In this document: one piece after another, positions 7,404 through 16,507 of the stretch
How the letters are laid out: every line of letters starts with the position of its first letter
Numbering within the stretch: the first letter of the stretch is position 1
Origin: CAZPQK01 sp964588695
GTDB taxonomy: Bacteria; Krumholzibacteriota; Krumholzibacteriia; WVZY01; JAKEHA01
Assembly (NCBI GenBank): GCA_964588695.1
Contig: CAZPQK010000016.1
Span: 1 to 64,000, forward strand
Direction: 5' to 3'
Length of the DNA: 64,000 nucleotides
Position numbers and translations under genes: made by a program
The notes under the pieces: generated by a model
Seen by the model: only the letters and a program-made list of their open reading frames with translations
Told to the model about the DNA's origin: nothing
The model's database searches: none

Positions 7404-8444
7404 TTAGAAGCGTTCCTCGCCAATCGCACGCAGCTCGCGTGCGATCGAGTGTACCAGAGCCAACCCAAGGTCGTAACGCATTCGAGTGGGCCCGATGATA
7501 CCAAGCACGCCCCGTGCCGCCCCCACACGGTACCCCGCTGTGATCAAGCTAAAGGGATGGAGCGCATCGTCACCATTTTCGCTGCCAATCGTCACCTGGG
7601 TGTCGTTTGACTGCCGCGCAGCGAGGATCGACATAAGGTAATCCTTATTATGTAGGAGCTTTAGAACAAGCTGCAACACTTTTGGGTCCAGAAACTCCGG
7701 CTGATTGAGTAGCTTCCCCTGCTCCTCATAGTACATCTCCGCGGCCGGAGGCTCGGAAAACACCTCGTCGCGCCGAATCGCGACCTCCCGAACCAAGACC
7801 CCCTCGTCGGTAACGTTGTCCTTAGGCAGGCCGGTAAGCGCCGCTTTTGCGTCCTCAATTGTCTTCCCGGCTACTCGCTCATTGAGCGTGGACTCCGCAG
7901 CTTCTACGGTGGCCTGCTCAACTTCGCGGTCCAGCCGTAGGGTCGTGATGCTTTCAAAGTCGGTGTCAAGAATGGCAATCGCCAGTACCTTTACCGGACT
8001 CAACCGTACCAGCCGCAATTGGGTAACCCGGTTCTCCTGGCGGACCAACCCGTAGATGACCGCAAAATTCTCCGACATATCGCCGAGTAACTTTGAGGCC
8101 TGAGACATGAGTTCGAAGATGTTAAAACGACCCGCTCGAAGACGCGCGCGGCAAGAGTTCACTATCTCTTCGCGGTGCGTTCTGGTTTCGTCAAGGTTGT
8201 CCACGTACCATCGGTAGCCTTCGTCGGTTGGCATACGGCCGGCCGAGGTGTGCGGCTTGGCTAGATATCCGGTGCGCTCGAGTTCGGCCATGTGATTGCG
8301 AATCGTCGCGGTACTGCACGGGTGCTTGCCCGTCTCGATGACGGCTTGCGAACTCACCGGGGCGCCATCGGACACATACAGCTCCACAACCGTGTGCAAT
8401 ACGCGGGCGGTGCGTCCGTTGTTATCGAGCGATTCGTTAATCAT
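7404..8444 (-). CDS. hrcA: Heat-inducible transcription repressor HrcA
   Basis: A 346-residue repressor. The N-terminal winged helix (ARVLHTVVELYVSDGAPVSS, then STATIRNHMAELERTGYLAKPHTSAGRMPTDEGYR-type region) is the DNA-binding part. The family strings HTSAGRMPTDEGYRWYVD and the later GAARGVLGIIGPTRMRYD are both present. HrcA normally represses dnaK and groE operons by binding the CIRCE inverted repeat. I searched the upstream regions by eye and saw no CIRCE-like TTAGCACTC-N9-GAGTGCTAA in this window, so its operator may lie elsewhere. It lies three bases after hemW. Confidence 0.96.
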   Translation of the reverse strand: MINESLDNNGRTARVLHTVVELYVSDGAPVSSQAVIETGKHPCSTATIRNHMAELERTGYLAKPHTSAGRMPTDEGYRWYVDNLDETRTHREEIVNSCRARLRAGRFNIFELMSQASKLLGDMSENFAVIYGLVRQENRVTQLRLVRLSPVKVLAIAILDTDFESITTLRLDREVEQATVEAAESTLNERVAGKTIEDAKAALTGLPKDNVTDEGVLVREVAIRRDEVFSEPPAAEMYYEEQGKLLNQPEFLDPKVLQLVLKLLHNKDYLMSILAARQSNDTQVTIGSENGDDALHPFSLITAGYRVGAARGVLGIIGPTRMRYDLGLALVHSIARELRAIGEERF

Positions 8445-8447
8445 AAT

Positions 8448-9560
8448 CTAATGGGCGCGAGGATCGAGAGCGTTGGCCACTCGCAATACAATATCATTAA
8501 GTAACAGGAACCCCTCATCGGTTAGCCGCCAGCGATCGCGTTCGCGCACCGCCCATCCTTCGTCGGCGAATGACTGTAACTCGGATTCGGCGGCGGCAAC
8601 GTCGGCGGCCAGCAACCCACGGTCGGTGCGTAGCCCTAACATTAGCTGCTCAATTACCTCGGCGTTCGCGTCGGTGGGGTCGTCGGTACGCAGTTCCGCG
8701 GTCGACCACCCTTGGGCGGACAAGTAGCGATCCAAAGACGGACGATTGGAAAACCGTCGCCCCTCGCTAAACGAATGCGCGCCCGGCCCGACCCCGATAT
8801 ACGCGCCTCCATCCCAATATACGCGGTTGTGCGCCGACTCAAACCCATCGCGCGCAAAATTCGATACTTCGTAGTGGCGGTACCCCGCGGCCGCCATGTG
8901 CTGACACACAATGCGATACTCGTCGGCCGCCCGATCGTTATCAACCGCAGCCAAAAACTTAGCCACTTCGTGCTCCATGTCGCCACCCGGCTCCAGGCAG
9001 TACACCGAAAAGTGCTGTGGACCGCGCTCCAGAAGCCGAACAATCGTGTCGGTGGTCTCAGCAACGCTGCTGCCCGGTACTCCCAACAGCACGTCAAAGC
9101 TAACATTGTCAAACTCGCGCTGCACCAACTCCATCGCCGCCAGATTCTGTTCGGGCGAACAACGTTTAAGCACCTTCTGCGGAATCGGCTGCATCGACTG
9201 AACACCAAGACTAATGCGGTTAACACCGGCGCTGCGTAGAAAAGCGAGTAACTCCGACGTCACGTCTTCGGGATTAAGTTCGCAGGTTACTTCGGTGGTT
9301 GCGTCGTCGCGATACATCGCGACCACTTCCAGCAGGCGTGCGAATTGCGAAACTGGCAACACGCTCGGCGTGCCCCCACCAATGAAGATCGTATTGAGCC
9401 TGGTTTCAGTTGCATCGCCCAACGAATGATGAATCTCGCGGATAACGGCGTCCACATAGGGAACGACGTTCGCATCGATCTGCTGGACGTGATAGAACGA
9501 ACAGTAAGAGCAGCGTCGCGTACAGAACGGGACGTGAACGTACAGCGACACTCGCCTCAT
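8448..9560 (-). CDS. hemW: Radical-SAM heme chaperone HemW
   Basis: A 370-residue protein of the HemN-like group. The radical-SAM cluster cysteines are C13, C17 and C20 in PFCTRRCSYCSFYHV. GGGTPSVLP and the strings ELNPEDVT, SLGVQSM, FDVLLGVPG and GVGPGAHSF match HemW rather than HemN (coproporphyrinogen dehydrogenase), which has an extra N-terminal stretch. HemW is thought to insert heme into respiratory enzymes rather than make it. The gene lies between lepB and hrcA with spacings of three bases, so the whole run is one operon. The lepA-hemW-hrcA-grpE-dnaK order is a known bacterial arrangement. Confidence 0.93.
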   Translation of the reverse strand: MRRVSLYVHVPFCTRRCSYCSFYHVQQIDANVVPYVDAVIREIHHSLGDATETRLNTIFIGGGTPSVLPVSQFARLLEVVAMYRDDATTEVTCELNPEDVTSELLAFLRSAGVNRISLGVQSMQPIPQKVLKRCSPEQNLAAMELVQREFDNVSFDVLLGVPGSSVAETTDTIVRLLERGPQHFSVYCLEPGGDMEHEVAKFLAAVDNDRAADEYRIVCQHMAAAGYRHYEVSNFARDGFESAHNRVYWDGGAYIGVGPGAHSFSEGRRFSNRPSLDRYLSAQGWSTAELRTDDPTDANAEVIEQLMLGLRTDRGLLAADVAAAESELQSFADEGWAVRERDRWRLTDEGFLLLNDIVLRVANALDPRAH

Positions 9561-9563
9561 GAG

Positions 9564-10169
9564 TTAGCGAATGATGTTACCCACTCGCGAGAATCGAATG
9601 GAGTGCTTGGTTGGATTCCACGAGAAGTAAATGAACATTGCCTTGCCGGTGATATATTTTTTGTCGAGCGGCCCCCAGGCACGACTGTCGGCGCTATTGT
9701 CGCGATTGTCCCCCATCATCCACACCGTTCCATCAGGAACGGTCACCGGACCAAACTGTCGCTGCGGGCGATCGCCCAGGACATACTTAACGAAAGGCTC
9801 ATCGCGCTTCTCACCATCGACGTACAGGTCGTTACCTTTTAGTTCGACGGTTTGGCCTTCGATAGCAATGCATCGCTTAATGTAGTCCTTGTTACCGTCG
9901 TGTGGCGCTTTAAAGATAATAATGTCGCCCGGCCGCGGGTCGCGAATGCCAGGAAGGCGCGAATCGGTAAACGGCAGCTTGGCCCCATACAGAAACTTGT
10001 TCGCAAACAAGAAATCCCCAACCAGCAAAGTATCTTCCATCGACTCCGACGGAATCCGAAACGCCTGCACGAAGAACGTACGTACAAAAAACGCAAGCGC
10101 CACCGCCATAACGATGATCTCGGTATACTCGCGAATTATTCCTTTTTTGCGTGTCTTGCTCTTGGCCAT
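9564..10169 (-). CDS. lepB: Signal peptidase I
   Basis: A 201-residue inner-membrane serine protease that removes signal peptides. There is one membrane span (about residues 15-35, EIIVMAVALAFFVRTFFV). The catalytic serine is S43 in IPSESMEDTL and the general-base lysine is K98 in KDYIKRCIAIEGQ. Box E GDNRDNSADSRAWGPL is intact. The protein is shorter than E. coli LepB (323 residues), as in many phyla that lack the second span and large insert. It lies two bases from lepA and three from hemW. Confidence 0.96.
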   Translation of the reverse strand: MAKSKTRKKGIIREYTEIIVMAVALAFFVRTFFVQAFRIPSESMEDTLLVGDFLFANKFLYGAKLPFTDSRLPGIRDPRPGDIIIFKAPHDGNKDYIKRCIAIEGQTVELKGNDLYVDGEKRDEPFVKYVLGDRPQRQFGPVTVPDGTVWMMGDNRDNSADSRAWGPLDKKYITGKAMFIYFSWNPTKHSIRFSRVGNIIR

Positions 10170-10171
10170 TA

Positions 10172-11983
10172 CTACCCTTTTTGTTCAACTTGCAAAACGG
10201 CGAGGAAGGCTTCCTGAGGAATCTCCACTTTGCCCACCATCTTCATTCGCTTCTTACCCTCTTTTTGCTTTTCCAGCAACTTACGCTTGCGGGTAATGTC
10301 GCCGCCGTAACACTTGGCCGTTACGTTCTTGCGCAACGCTTTGATATTTGTCCGCGAAATTACTTTGCTGCCGATACACGCCTGGATAGCCACTTCGTAC
10401 ATCTGGCGCGGAATCACTTCTTTTAACTTGCTCGCCATGTCGCGCCCAAAATAGTACGACTTGTCTTTGTGAACAATCATTGACAGTGCGTCTACGGCCT
10501 CGCCATTGATGGCGATATCCAACCGAACCAGGTCGCTGCGAACGTGGTCGTGATACTCGTAGTCGAGGCTCGCGTAGCCCCGCGAAACGCTCTTTAATTT
10601 ATCATAGTAGTCGATAAGAATCTCGGCCAGCGGCATGTCATAGCGCAAAACCGCCCGCTTTTCGGCGATATACTCCATCTCCAAATATATACCGCGTTTT
10701 TCCTTATTAAGTTTCATCACCGCCCCAACGTACTCGCTGGGGGTGATGATCTCGGCGCGGACCATGGGCTCGCGCACGTGGTCGATGTCACCCGCCGAAG
10801 GAAATCGCGCCGGGTTGTCCACCTTGGCCACGTCGCCGTTCTTTAAGTGAACCCGGTAGGCCACGTTGGGCATGGTGGTAATCAGGTTAAGCTTGTGTTC
10901 GCGCTCCAGGCGCTCCTGGATAACTTCCATGTGCAGAAGCCCCAAGAACCCACAACGAAACCCAAACCCGAGAGCTTCGGACGTATCCGGCTCGAACTGA
11001 AACGACGAATCGTTTAGCTGCAGTCGCTCCAGCGCGTCACGAAGGTCGGCGTAGTCGTCAGAGTCGACTGGGTAGAGCCCGCTAAACACCATCGGCTTGA
11101 TTTCTTCGTAGCCGGGTAGAGGCTCGGTGCAGGGATCAGCGGCGCGGGTAAGCGTGTCGCCCACTTTCGTGTCTTTAAGATCCTTCAACCCCGTAACCAC
11201 GTAGCCAACTTCGCCGGCCATAATTTTCGCCGTCGGCTCCATGGTTAAACGAAAGTAGCCGACCTCGGTGGTCTCGAACACCTTACTGTTGGAAAGCATC
11301 TTAAGCGCGTCGCCTTTAGCAAGCTCGCCTTCGACCACGCGAACGTAGATGACCGAACCCTTGTAAACGTCAAAGTACGAGTCAAAAATAAGCGCTTGTG
11401 TCTTTGCCGCTCGATTACCTTTGGGCGGCGGAACCAAATCGACCACGGCCTCCAGCAAGTCTTCCACCCCGGTACCGTCGCGTGCGCTAACTTTAAGGAT
11501 CTCGTCGGGGTCGCAACCGATCAGGTCGACCAACTCTTGAGTCACTTCGTCGACCCGTGCGCTCGCCAGGTCGATCTTGTTGAGCACCGGGATAATCTCC
11601 AGGCCGCCATCGATGGCCAGATACACGTTCGATATGGTCTGAGCCTGAATTCCCTGCGCGGCATCTACAACCAGGATCGCTCCCTCACACGCCGCCAGGC
11701 TGCGCGAGACTTCATAAGCGAAGTCGACGTGCCCCGGCGTGTCGATGAGGTTAAACAAATATTGACCACCGTCGCGCGCATTGTACTCCATGCGAATGGG
11801 ATGGCTCTTAATGGTGATCCCGCGCTCGCGCTCAAGGTCCATCGTATCCAACACCTGCGCGCGCATTTGCTTGTCGGTGAGCGTCTTGGTGCTCTCCAAT
11901 AAGCGGTCGGCCAACGTCGACTTGCCATGGTCGATGTGGGCGATAATGCAGAAGTTGCGAATCTGTTCTTGCGAGAAGCTCAT
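10172..11983 (-). CDS. lepA: Elongation factor 4 (LepA), back-translocating GTPase
   Basis: A 603-residue translational GTPase. G1 is AHIDHGKSTLADRLLE, G2 RGITIKS, G3 DTPGHVDF and G4 LNKIDL. The EF4-specific C-terminal domain follows (YFGRDMASKLKEVIPRQ, then RKNVTAKCYGGDITRKRKLL and KQKEGKKRMKMVG). LepA acts on stalled or mis-translocated ribosomes. Its length is that of the family. It begins nine bases after the stop of the DUF5683 gene, so the housekeeping run probably starts upstream of that gene. Confidence 0.98.
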   Translation of the reverse strand: MSFSQEQIRNFCIIAHIDHGKSTLADRLLESTKTLTDKQMRAQVLDTMDLERERGITIKSHPIRMEYNARDGGQYLFNLIDTPGHVDFAYEVSRSLAACEGAILVVDAAQGIQAQTISNVYLAIDGGLEIIPVLNKIDLASARVDEVTQELVDLIGCDPDEILKVSARDGTGVEDLLEAVVDLVPPPKGNRAAKTQALIFDSYFDVYKGSVIYVRVVEGELAKGDALKMLSNSKVFETTEVGYFRLTMEPTAKIMAGEVGYVVTGLKDLKDTKVGDTLTRAADPCTEPLPGYEEIKPMVFSGLYPVDSDDYADLRDALERLQLNDSSFQFEPDTSEALGFGFRCGFLGLLHMEVIQERLEREHKLNLITTMPNVAYRVHLKNGDVAKVDNPARFPSAGDIDHVREPMVRAEIITPSEYVGAVMKLNKEKRGIYLEMEYIAEKRAVLRYDMPLAEILIDYYDKLKSVSRGYASLDYEYHDHVRSDLVRLDIAINGEAVDALSMIVHKDKSYYFGRDMASKLKEVIPRQMYEVAIQACIGSKVISRTNIKALRKNVTAKCYGGDITRKRKLLEKQKEGKKRMKMVGKVEIPQEAFLAVLQVEQKG

Positions 11984-11992
11984 AGTTATTAA

Positions 11993-12664
11993 CTAAAACG
12001 AAACCATTAGCGAAACGCCGCGTTCGTCCACACCAACTCCGCGCTGAGGAGCCTGACTTAGCCCCGGCGGATCGTAACTACGAACGTCGTAAAGATGAGC
12101 GTCGATCCACGCGTCGAGCACGCCGATCAGCCAAATAAATCCCGACCACCACGCGAAGTCTTTGGCGGTTTCCTTATGGAACTCGATAAAGGCGTTGGTT
12201 AAAGACAACTCGTTATTGTAGTCTGCCAGCGCTCCCGCGTTGGTGGGCGGGTCTTGCGCTTCTAAGATTTCGCGGCGCACCTCGTAACGCTGCGCCTTCT
12301 TCTGATTAATCCAAATGCGGCTGCTGTAATAAAACATGTAGCCCACCATTAGCCCGGTCTTCAGGCGTCGTCCATTGTACAACTGCCCAAGCCCCGGAAG
12401 CGCGGCGCTACTCCACATTGCCACCTTAGGACTCTTTCGTCGCTGCCATTGATACTGGCCCACCGTCTCCTTGCGCCCCATCCGCCGAAGCACTTCCGAC
12501 ATCGCCTCGGGCGACTGCTCTTCGCTTGACGTGTCTGCCGGAGTCCACGAGGCCGCGGCCGCGGCGCTGGACTCGCCCCTACCCCAATTTGCGTCGGCAT
12601 ACACCGGCGCGGCTAACATGACAGCGCCCAGCAACAGGGCTATGCAAGCCGCGGGACGACGCAA
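11993..12664 (-). CDS. DUF5683-like membrane protein
   Basis: A conserved envelope protein of about 223 residues. The open frame continues upstream through the tRNA-Sec gene to 12826, which cannot be coding. The best start is the TTG at 12664, eight bases after GAGGTG, giving a signal peptide (RRPAACIALLLGAVMLAAPVYA). The core string SAALPGLGQLYNGRRLKTGLM and a second hydrophobic stretch ending in GVLDAWIDAHLYDVRS are typical of DUF5683 proteins, whose role is unknown. First gene of the run that includes lepA. Confidence 0.75.
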   Translation of the reverse strand: MRRPAACIALLLGAVMLAAPVYADANWGRGESSAAAAASWTPADTSSEEQSPEAMSEVLRRMGRKETVGQYQWQRRKSPKVAMWSSAALPGLGQLYNGRRLKTGLMVGYMFYYSSRIWINQKKAQRYEVRREILEAQDPPTNAGALADYNNELSLTNAFIEFHKETAKDFAWWSGFIWLIGVLDAWIDAHLYDVRSYDPPGLSQAPQRGVGVDERGVSLMVSF

Positions 12665-12739
12665 CAGAATGACACCTCGATGGCCGTAACTACAACGGAA
12701 AGCTACAGATACACTAAACCCGCGACCGGGGTGAAGTAA

Positions 12740-12834
12740 TGGCGGGAATGTGTGGGAATCGAACCCACCTCGGACGGTCTCGCCCGACGCAGGGATTTGA
12801 AGTCCCGGAGACCCACCAGGGCCCATCCATTCCC
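12740..12834 (-). tRNA. selC: tRNA-Sec (anticodon UCA)
   Basis: A 95-base tRNA with the features of bacterial selenocysteine tRNA. It has an 8-base acceptor arm (GGGAATGG against ACATTCCC, last pair mismatched) and a 5-bp T-stem GTGGG/CCCAC with a TTCGATT loop. The D-stem is 6 bp with a 4-base TGGT loop. The anticodon arm GGGACTTCAAATCCC, with UCA at 12798-12800, resembles that of E. coli selC. There is a long variable arm and an encoded CCA. Its presence means the organism reads some UGA codons as selenocysteine; selA, selB and selD are not in this window. Confidence 0.95.
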
Positions 12835-12869
12835 GTGACCCAGTGTCGCGGGCACGCGAAACACGGTGG

Positions 12870-12898
12870 AATATAACAGGATGGCTCAGTCGGTTGAA
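12870..12898 (-). promoter_or_regulatory. Promoter of selC
   Basis: On the minus strand, TTCAAC (12893-12898), 17 bases, then TATATT (12870-12875) with an extended-minus-10 TG one base before it. The predicted start is about 29 bases upstream of the tRNA. Confidence 0.6.
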
Positions 12899-12925
12899 GC
12901 AGTTTTTGGGAGCAAGCCGGCCGCG

Positions 12926-13306
12926 CTAGCGTCGCGCTATGACGTCGATTTCGACGCGGGCACCTTTCGGTAACCCGGCAACAGCGACCGTGGAACGCGC
13001 CGGCGGTGGGTCCGCGAAGAACTCGCCATACACCTCGTTGACGGCGCCAAAGTCGTCCATGGTCAGCAAGAAGATCGTGGTCTTGACGACATCGTTAAAG
13101 TTCAACCCGGCCGACTGCAGCACCGCTTGCAGGTTGTGCATGACCTGGCGGGTCTGCTCGCCGATGTCGCCATCGACTAGCTCCATCGACTTGGGGTCCA
13201 GCGGAATCTGGCCCGAACAAAACACCAGGTCGCCAATGGCGATGGCCTGGCTGTACGGTCCAATTGCGTCGGGCGCGCTTTGAGTGTGAATACGTTCGCG
13301 CCCCAT
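12926..13306 (-). CDS. ridA: RidA (YjgF/Rid2-type) 2-iminobutanoate/2-iminopropanoate deaminase
   Basis: A 126-residue trimeric enzyme that hydrolyses reactive enamine/imine intermediates released by PLP enzymes. Family strings are AIGPYSQAIAIGDLVFCSGQ, IPLDP, QTRQVMHNLQAVL and a C-terminal ARSTVAVAGLPKGARVEID. The arginine of the RSTV motif that binds the substrate carboxylate is present. Its ATG overlaps the glmS TAA by one base (TAATG), so it is translated with glmS. The glmM-glmS-ridA order makes it the last gene of an amino-sugar operon. Confidence 0.95.
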   Translation of the reverse strand: MGRERIHTQSAPDAIGPYSQAIAIGDLVFCSGQIPLDPKSMELVDGDIGEQTRQVMHNLQAVLQSAGLNFNDVVKTTIFLLTMDDFGAVNEVYGEFFADPPPARSTVAVAGLPKGARVEIDVIARR

Positions 13307-15135
13307 TATTCGACCGTCACGCTCTTGGCAAGGTTACGCGGCTGATCGACATCGCAACCCCGTAGCACGGCGATGTGGTAGGCCAGCAACTGGGTCGGAA
13401 TAACGGTTAGTATTGGATACAGAAAGTCGAGCGTCAGCGGAATCTGGATAACGTGGTCGGCGACTTTCGCTACTTCGGTATCGCCTTCGTTAGCGATGGC
13501 GATGATCCGCCCCTTGCGCGCTTTCACTTCGGCGATGTTGCCAAGAATTTTGTGGTAGGCATTGTCTTTGGGACAAATTACCACGACCGGCATTTGGTCG
13601 TCGATCAGCGCAATCGGGCCATGCTTCATTTCGGCCGCGGGATACCCTTCGGCATGAATGTAAGAGATCTCTTTAAGTTTCAGCGCACCTTCCAGCGCGA
13701 CCGGAAAGTTCGCTCCGCGCCCCAAGTACAGAAAGTTGGAGTCGTTGCAGTAGGCTTCGGCGATCTCTTTGATCTGGTCGTCCATTTTTAGAATGGATTC
13801 AACTTGTTGCGGCAGTTTTTCGAGGTATTCGATCTGCTCCTGCCCTTCGCGCTTGGACATGACGCGCATGCGGCCAAGCAGCAGAGCGAGCAGGCTAAGC
13901 ACAGTCACCTGCGACGTGAACGCCTTGGTCGACGCCACTCCAATCTCCGGACCCGCATGAATATAAACGCCGCCGTCCGACTCACGAGCAATGGTTGAAC
14001 CCACCACGTTGGAGATTCCCAGAACCGTCGACCCCTTGCGCCGAGCTTCGCGCATGGCTTCCAAAGTGTCGATGGTTTCGCCCGACTGACTGATTGCAAA
14101 CGTCACCGTGTTGGGTTCGATCATCGGATTACGGTAACGAAACTCCGACGCGTACTCTACTTCGACCGGAATGCGCGCGTACTCTTCGATAACGTACTCG
14201 CCGATTAGTCCCGCGTGCCAGCTGGTGCCGCAGCCGAGAATCTGAATCCGCTTTATTTCGCGGAGGGCCGCTTCGGTCATGTTCAGGCCGCCCAAATGTG
14301 CCAGCCCGTCTTCGGCAACCAATCGCCCACGCATCGCGTTGCGGATGGTCTCGGGTTGCTCAAAGATTTCCTTAAGCATGAAGTGGTCGAAGCCACCTTT
14401 TTCGATCATCTCAAGATCCCAATCGATCTCTTGAATCTCTTTCTTAATGTCGATATTAGTAACCGTCTTGGTGATAAAGTGATCGTTCCACACGGTCACC
14501 ATTTCTTTGTCATCCAAATAAACGACTTTGTCGGTGTGCTTTAGGATGGCGGAAACATCAGACGCAAGGAAGTTCTCTCCGTCGGCAACGCCCACCACCA
14601 GAGGGCTACCGTTGCGGACGCCAATAAGCTTGTCCGGTTCCTGCTCGCACATGATGACCAGGCCATAGGTGCCTTCAATCTGGGCCACGGTCTTTTGCAC
14701 GGCTTCTTCCAGGGAGCCGTCGTAAAACTTTTCGATGAGGTGCGAGATCACTTCGGTGTCGGTGTCCGACTCAAACTCGTGACCCTCTTTTTGCAGCTGG
14801 CGCTTAATGCTGCCGTAGTTTTCGATGATGCCGTTGTGAACAACGACGAACTTACCCGAACGATCGGATTGCGGATGCGCATTGACCGTGTTGGGTTCAC
14901 CGTGAGTTGCCCAGCGCGTATGCGCGATGCCGCGCGTGCCCTGAAATTGTGGACGCTGTTCAAGTAGTTGCTCGAGACGCGAGATCTTACCTTCGGACTT
15001 GGTTACGACAACTTTCCCGTCCTCTTCGATCGCGACACCCGCCGAGTCGTACCCGCGGTATTCAAGGCGCTTAAGACCTTCAAGCAAATAAGGCAGCGCC
15101 CGATTAGGCCCGATGTATCCGATAATTCCGCACAT
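13306..15135 (-). CDS. glmS: Glutamine--fructose-6-phosphate aminotransferase (isomerizing)
   Basis: A 609-residue enzyme that makes glucosamine-6-phosphate, the first step toward UDP-GlcNAc for peptidoglycan and LPS. The N-terminal glutaminase starts with the nucleophile C2 (MCGIIGYIG) and has TRWATHGEPN and HNGIIEN. The SIS domains carry CGTSWHAGLIGEY, ISQSGETIDTL, STKAFTSQV and AEMKHGPIALID. The C-terminus DVDQPRNLAKSVTVE is canonical. It lies 12 bases after glmM. There is no glmS ribozyme consensus upstream; a hairpin at the head of the operon is the only visible control element. Confidence 0.98.
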   Translation of the reverse strand: MCGIIGYIGPNRALPYLLEGLKRLEYRGYDSAGVAIEEDGKVVVTKSEGKISRLEQLLEQRPQFQGTRGIAHTRWATHGEPNTVNAHPQSDRSGKFVVVHNGIIENYGSIKRQLQKEGHEFESDTDTEVISHLIEKFYDGSLEEAVQKTVAQIEGTYGLVIMCEQEPDKLIGVRNGSPLVVGVADGENFLASDVSAILKHTDKVVYLDDKEMVTVWNDHFITKTVTNIDIKKEIQEIDWDLEMIEKGGFDHFMLKEIFEQPETIRNAMRGRLVAEDGLAHLGGLNMTEAALREIKRIQILGCGTSWHAGLIGEYVIEEYARIPVEVEYASEFRYRNPMIEPNTVTFAISQSGETIDTLEAMREARRKGSTVLGISNVVGSTIARESDGGVYIHAGPEIGVASTKAFTSQVTVLSLLALLLGRMRVMSKREGQEQIEYLEKLPQQVESILKMDDQIKEIAEAYCNDSNFLYLGRGANFPVALEGALKLKEISYIHAEGYPAAEMKHGPIALIDDQMPVVVICPKDNAYHKILGNIAEVKARKGRIIAIANEGDTEVAKVADHVIQIPLTLDFLYPILTVIPTQLLAYHIAVLRGCDVDQPRNLAKSVTVE

Positions 15136-15147
15136 GCGATTTCCTCT

Positions 15148-16506
15148 TTAGTTCCAGGATCTATCCAAAACCTGTTTGGCTTGTTGCTGTAGCTCGTCCG
15201 CTTCCGCGGCCGTAGGCGCTTCGGTGATAATCCGAACCACGCCTTCGGTGTTAGAGATCCGCAGATGAATCCAACGGTCGGCGAACACCGCTTTTACCCC
15301 ATCCTGCGTGTCGATCGTATCAGGATTGAGTTCGCCTAGATATCCAGAAATCCGCTCCAGGGAGAACTCCCCACCAAGGGGAGTCTTAGATTTGGCAATA
15401 ACAAATGGCGGGTAGGTGTCCACCAGCTCCCGTAGCGAAACCCCGCGTTCCGCTAAAATCTGCAAAATAAATGCCATACCGAGCGGCGCATCGCGGCCAG
15501 GGTGCAAAGTCGGGTAAATGACGCCCCCGTTGCCTTCTCCGCCGATGGGCGCGCCGCTTTCGAGCATTCTGGCCACCACATGGGCCTCGCCAACTGGGGT
15601 ACGGTACACAGGCACCGCGTGATTTTTCGCAACTGCGTCCACCACGCCCGAAGTGCTCATGTTAGCTACCACCGGCCCCGGCGTATGAGAAAGGACATGA
15701 TCGATGGCCACTGCGAGGGTGTATTCCTCGCTGATCGCCGTTCCAGTGTTGTCGACCAGCGCCAGCCGATCGGCATCGGGATCGCTTGCAAACCCAAGGT
15801 CCGCGCCTTCGGCCTTAACTTTCTCGGCTAACTCCTGAAGCGTGTCCGGCCGCGGTTCGGGATCACGAAAAAAATCTCCGTCGTCTTTGACGTTAATCCC
15901 CACAACCTCCACACCGAGTGCGGCCAACAAGTCCGGTGCAATCACACTTCCCGCACCGTTAATGCAATCAAGTACAACCTTGAACTTTCGCTCGCGAATC
16001 TTGTCGACGTCGATAATGTCGAGCGCAAGGATATCGGCGATGTGATCTTGCGACGCATTGTCGAACGTTTCGATTGCACCGTATCCATCGCCCAGCGCGA
16101 GATCGAAATTGTTATTTTGATAATTGGCAAGGACACCGTCGCCCATCTCTTTGTTAATAAAGATGCCGCGGTGATCCAAAAATTTGAGCGCGTTCCATGC
16201 GATTGGGTTGTGGCTGGCAGTAAGGATGATTCCGCCAGCGGCGCCGAGTTGCTCCACCATCAATTCGACCGTGGGAGTTGCAGCAATACCCACGTCGATA
16301 ACTTTACGACCGCTAGCCGACACGGCCGCCATCGCGGCAAGCTTGAACGCTTCGCCGCTGGGTCGCGTGTCGCGACCGACCACTATGTGCCCCGAAGGCA
16401 GGACATTACAGAACGCGAGCGTGAGCCTGGTAACGACGTCGACATCGATCGTCTTACCCACAATCCCGCGGGCACCGGCGACGCTAAAAAGGAGTTGGTC
16501 GGACAC
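15148..16506 (-). CDS. glmM: Phosphoglucosamine mutase (phosphohexomutase family)
   Basis: A 452-residue alpha-D-phosphohexomutase. The phosphoserine is S98 in LTASHNPIAWNALKFL. The Mg2+ loop is in FASDPDADRLALVD and the sugar-binding loop is GGEGNGGVIYP. The phosphate-binding C-terminal string is RISNTEGVVRII. The SHNPIAWNALKF form is found in a GlmM subgroup that also occurs in archaea; the neighbouring glmS supports GlcN-6-P to GlcN-1-P conversion over phosphomannomutase. The start is a GTG at 16506, one base after a 14-bp hairpin and without a clear Shine-Dalgarno, so initiation is probably restrained. Confidence 0.9.
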   Translation of the reverse strand: MSDQLLFSVAGARGIVGKTIDVDVVTRLTLAFCNVLPSGHIVVGRDTRPSGEAFKLAAMAAVSASGRKVIDVGIAATPTVELMVEQLGAAGGIILTASHNPIAWNALKFLDHRGIFINKEMGDGVLANYQNNNFDLALGDGYGAIETFDNASQDHIADILALDIIDVDKIRERKFKVVLDCINGAGSVIAPDLLAALGVEVVGINVKDDGDFFRDPEPRPDTLQELAEKVKAEGADLGFASDPDADRLALVDNTGTAISEEYTLAVAIDHVLSHTPGPVVANMSTSGVVDAVAKNHAVPVYRTPVGEAHVVARMLESGAPIGGEGNGGVIYPTLHPGRDAPLGMAFILQILAERGVSLRELVDTYPPFVIAKSKTPLGGEFSLERISGYLGELNPDTIDTQDGVKAVFADRWIHLRISNTEGVVRIITEAPTAAEADELQQQAKQVLDRSWN

Positions 16507-16507
16507 A

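Noticed and set aside
12665..12826. N-terminal extension of the DUF5683-like frame to 12826
   Set aside because: It runs through the tRNA-Sec gene on the same strand. The TTG at 12664 with its own Shine-Dalgarno and signal peptide is better.
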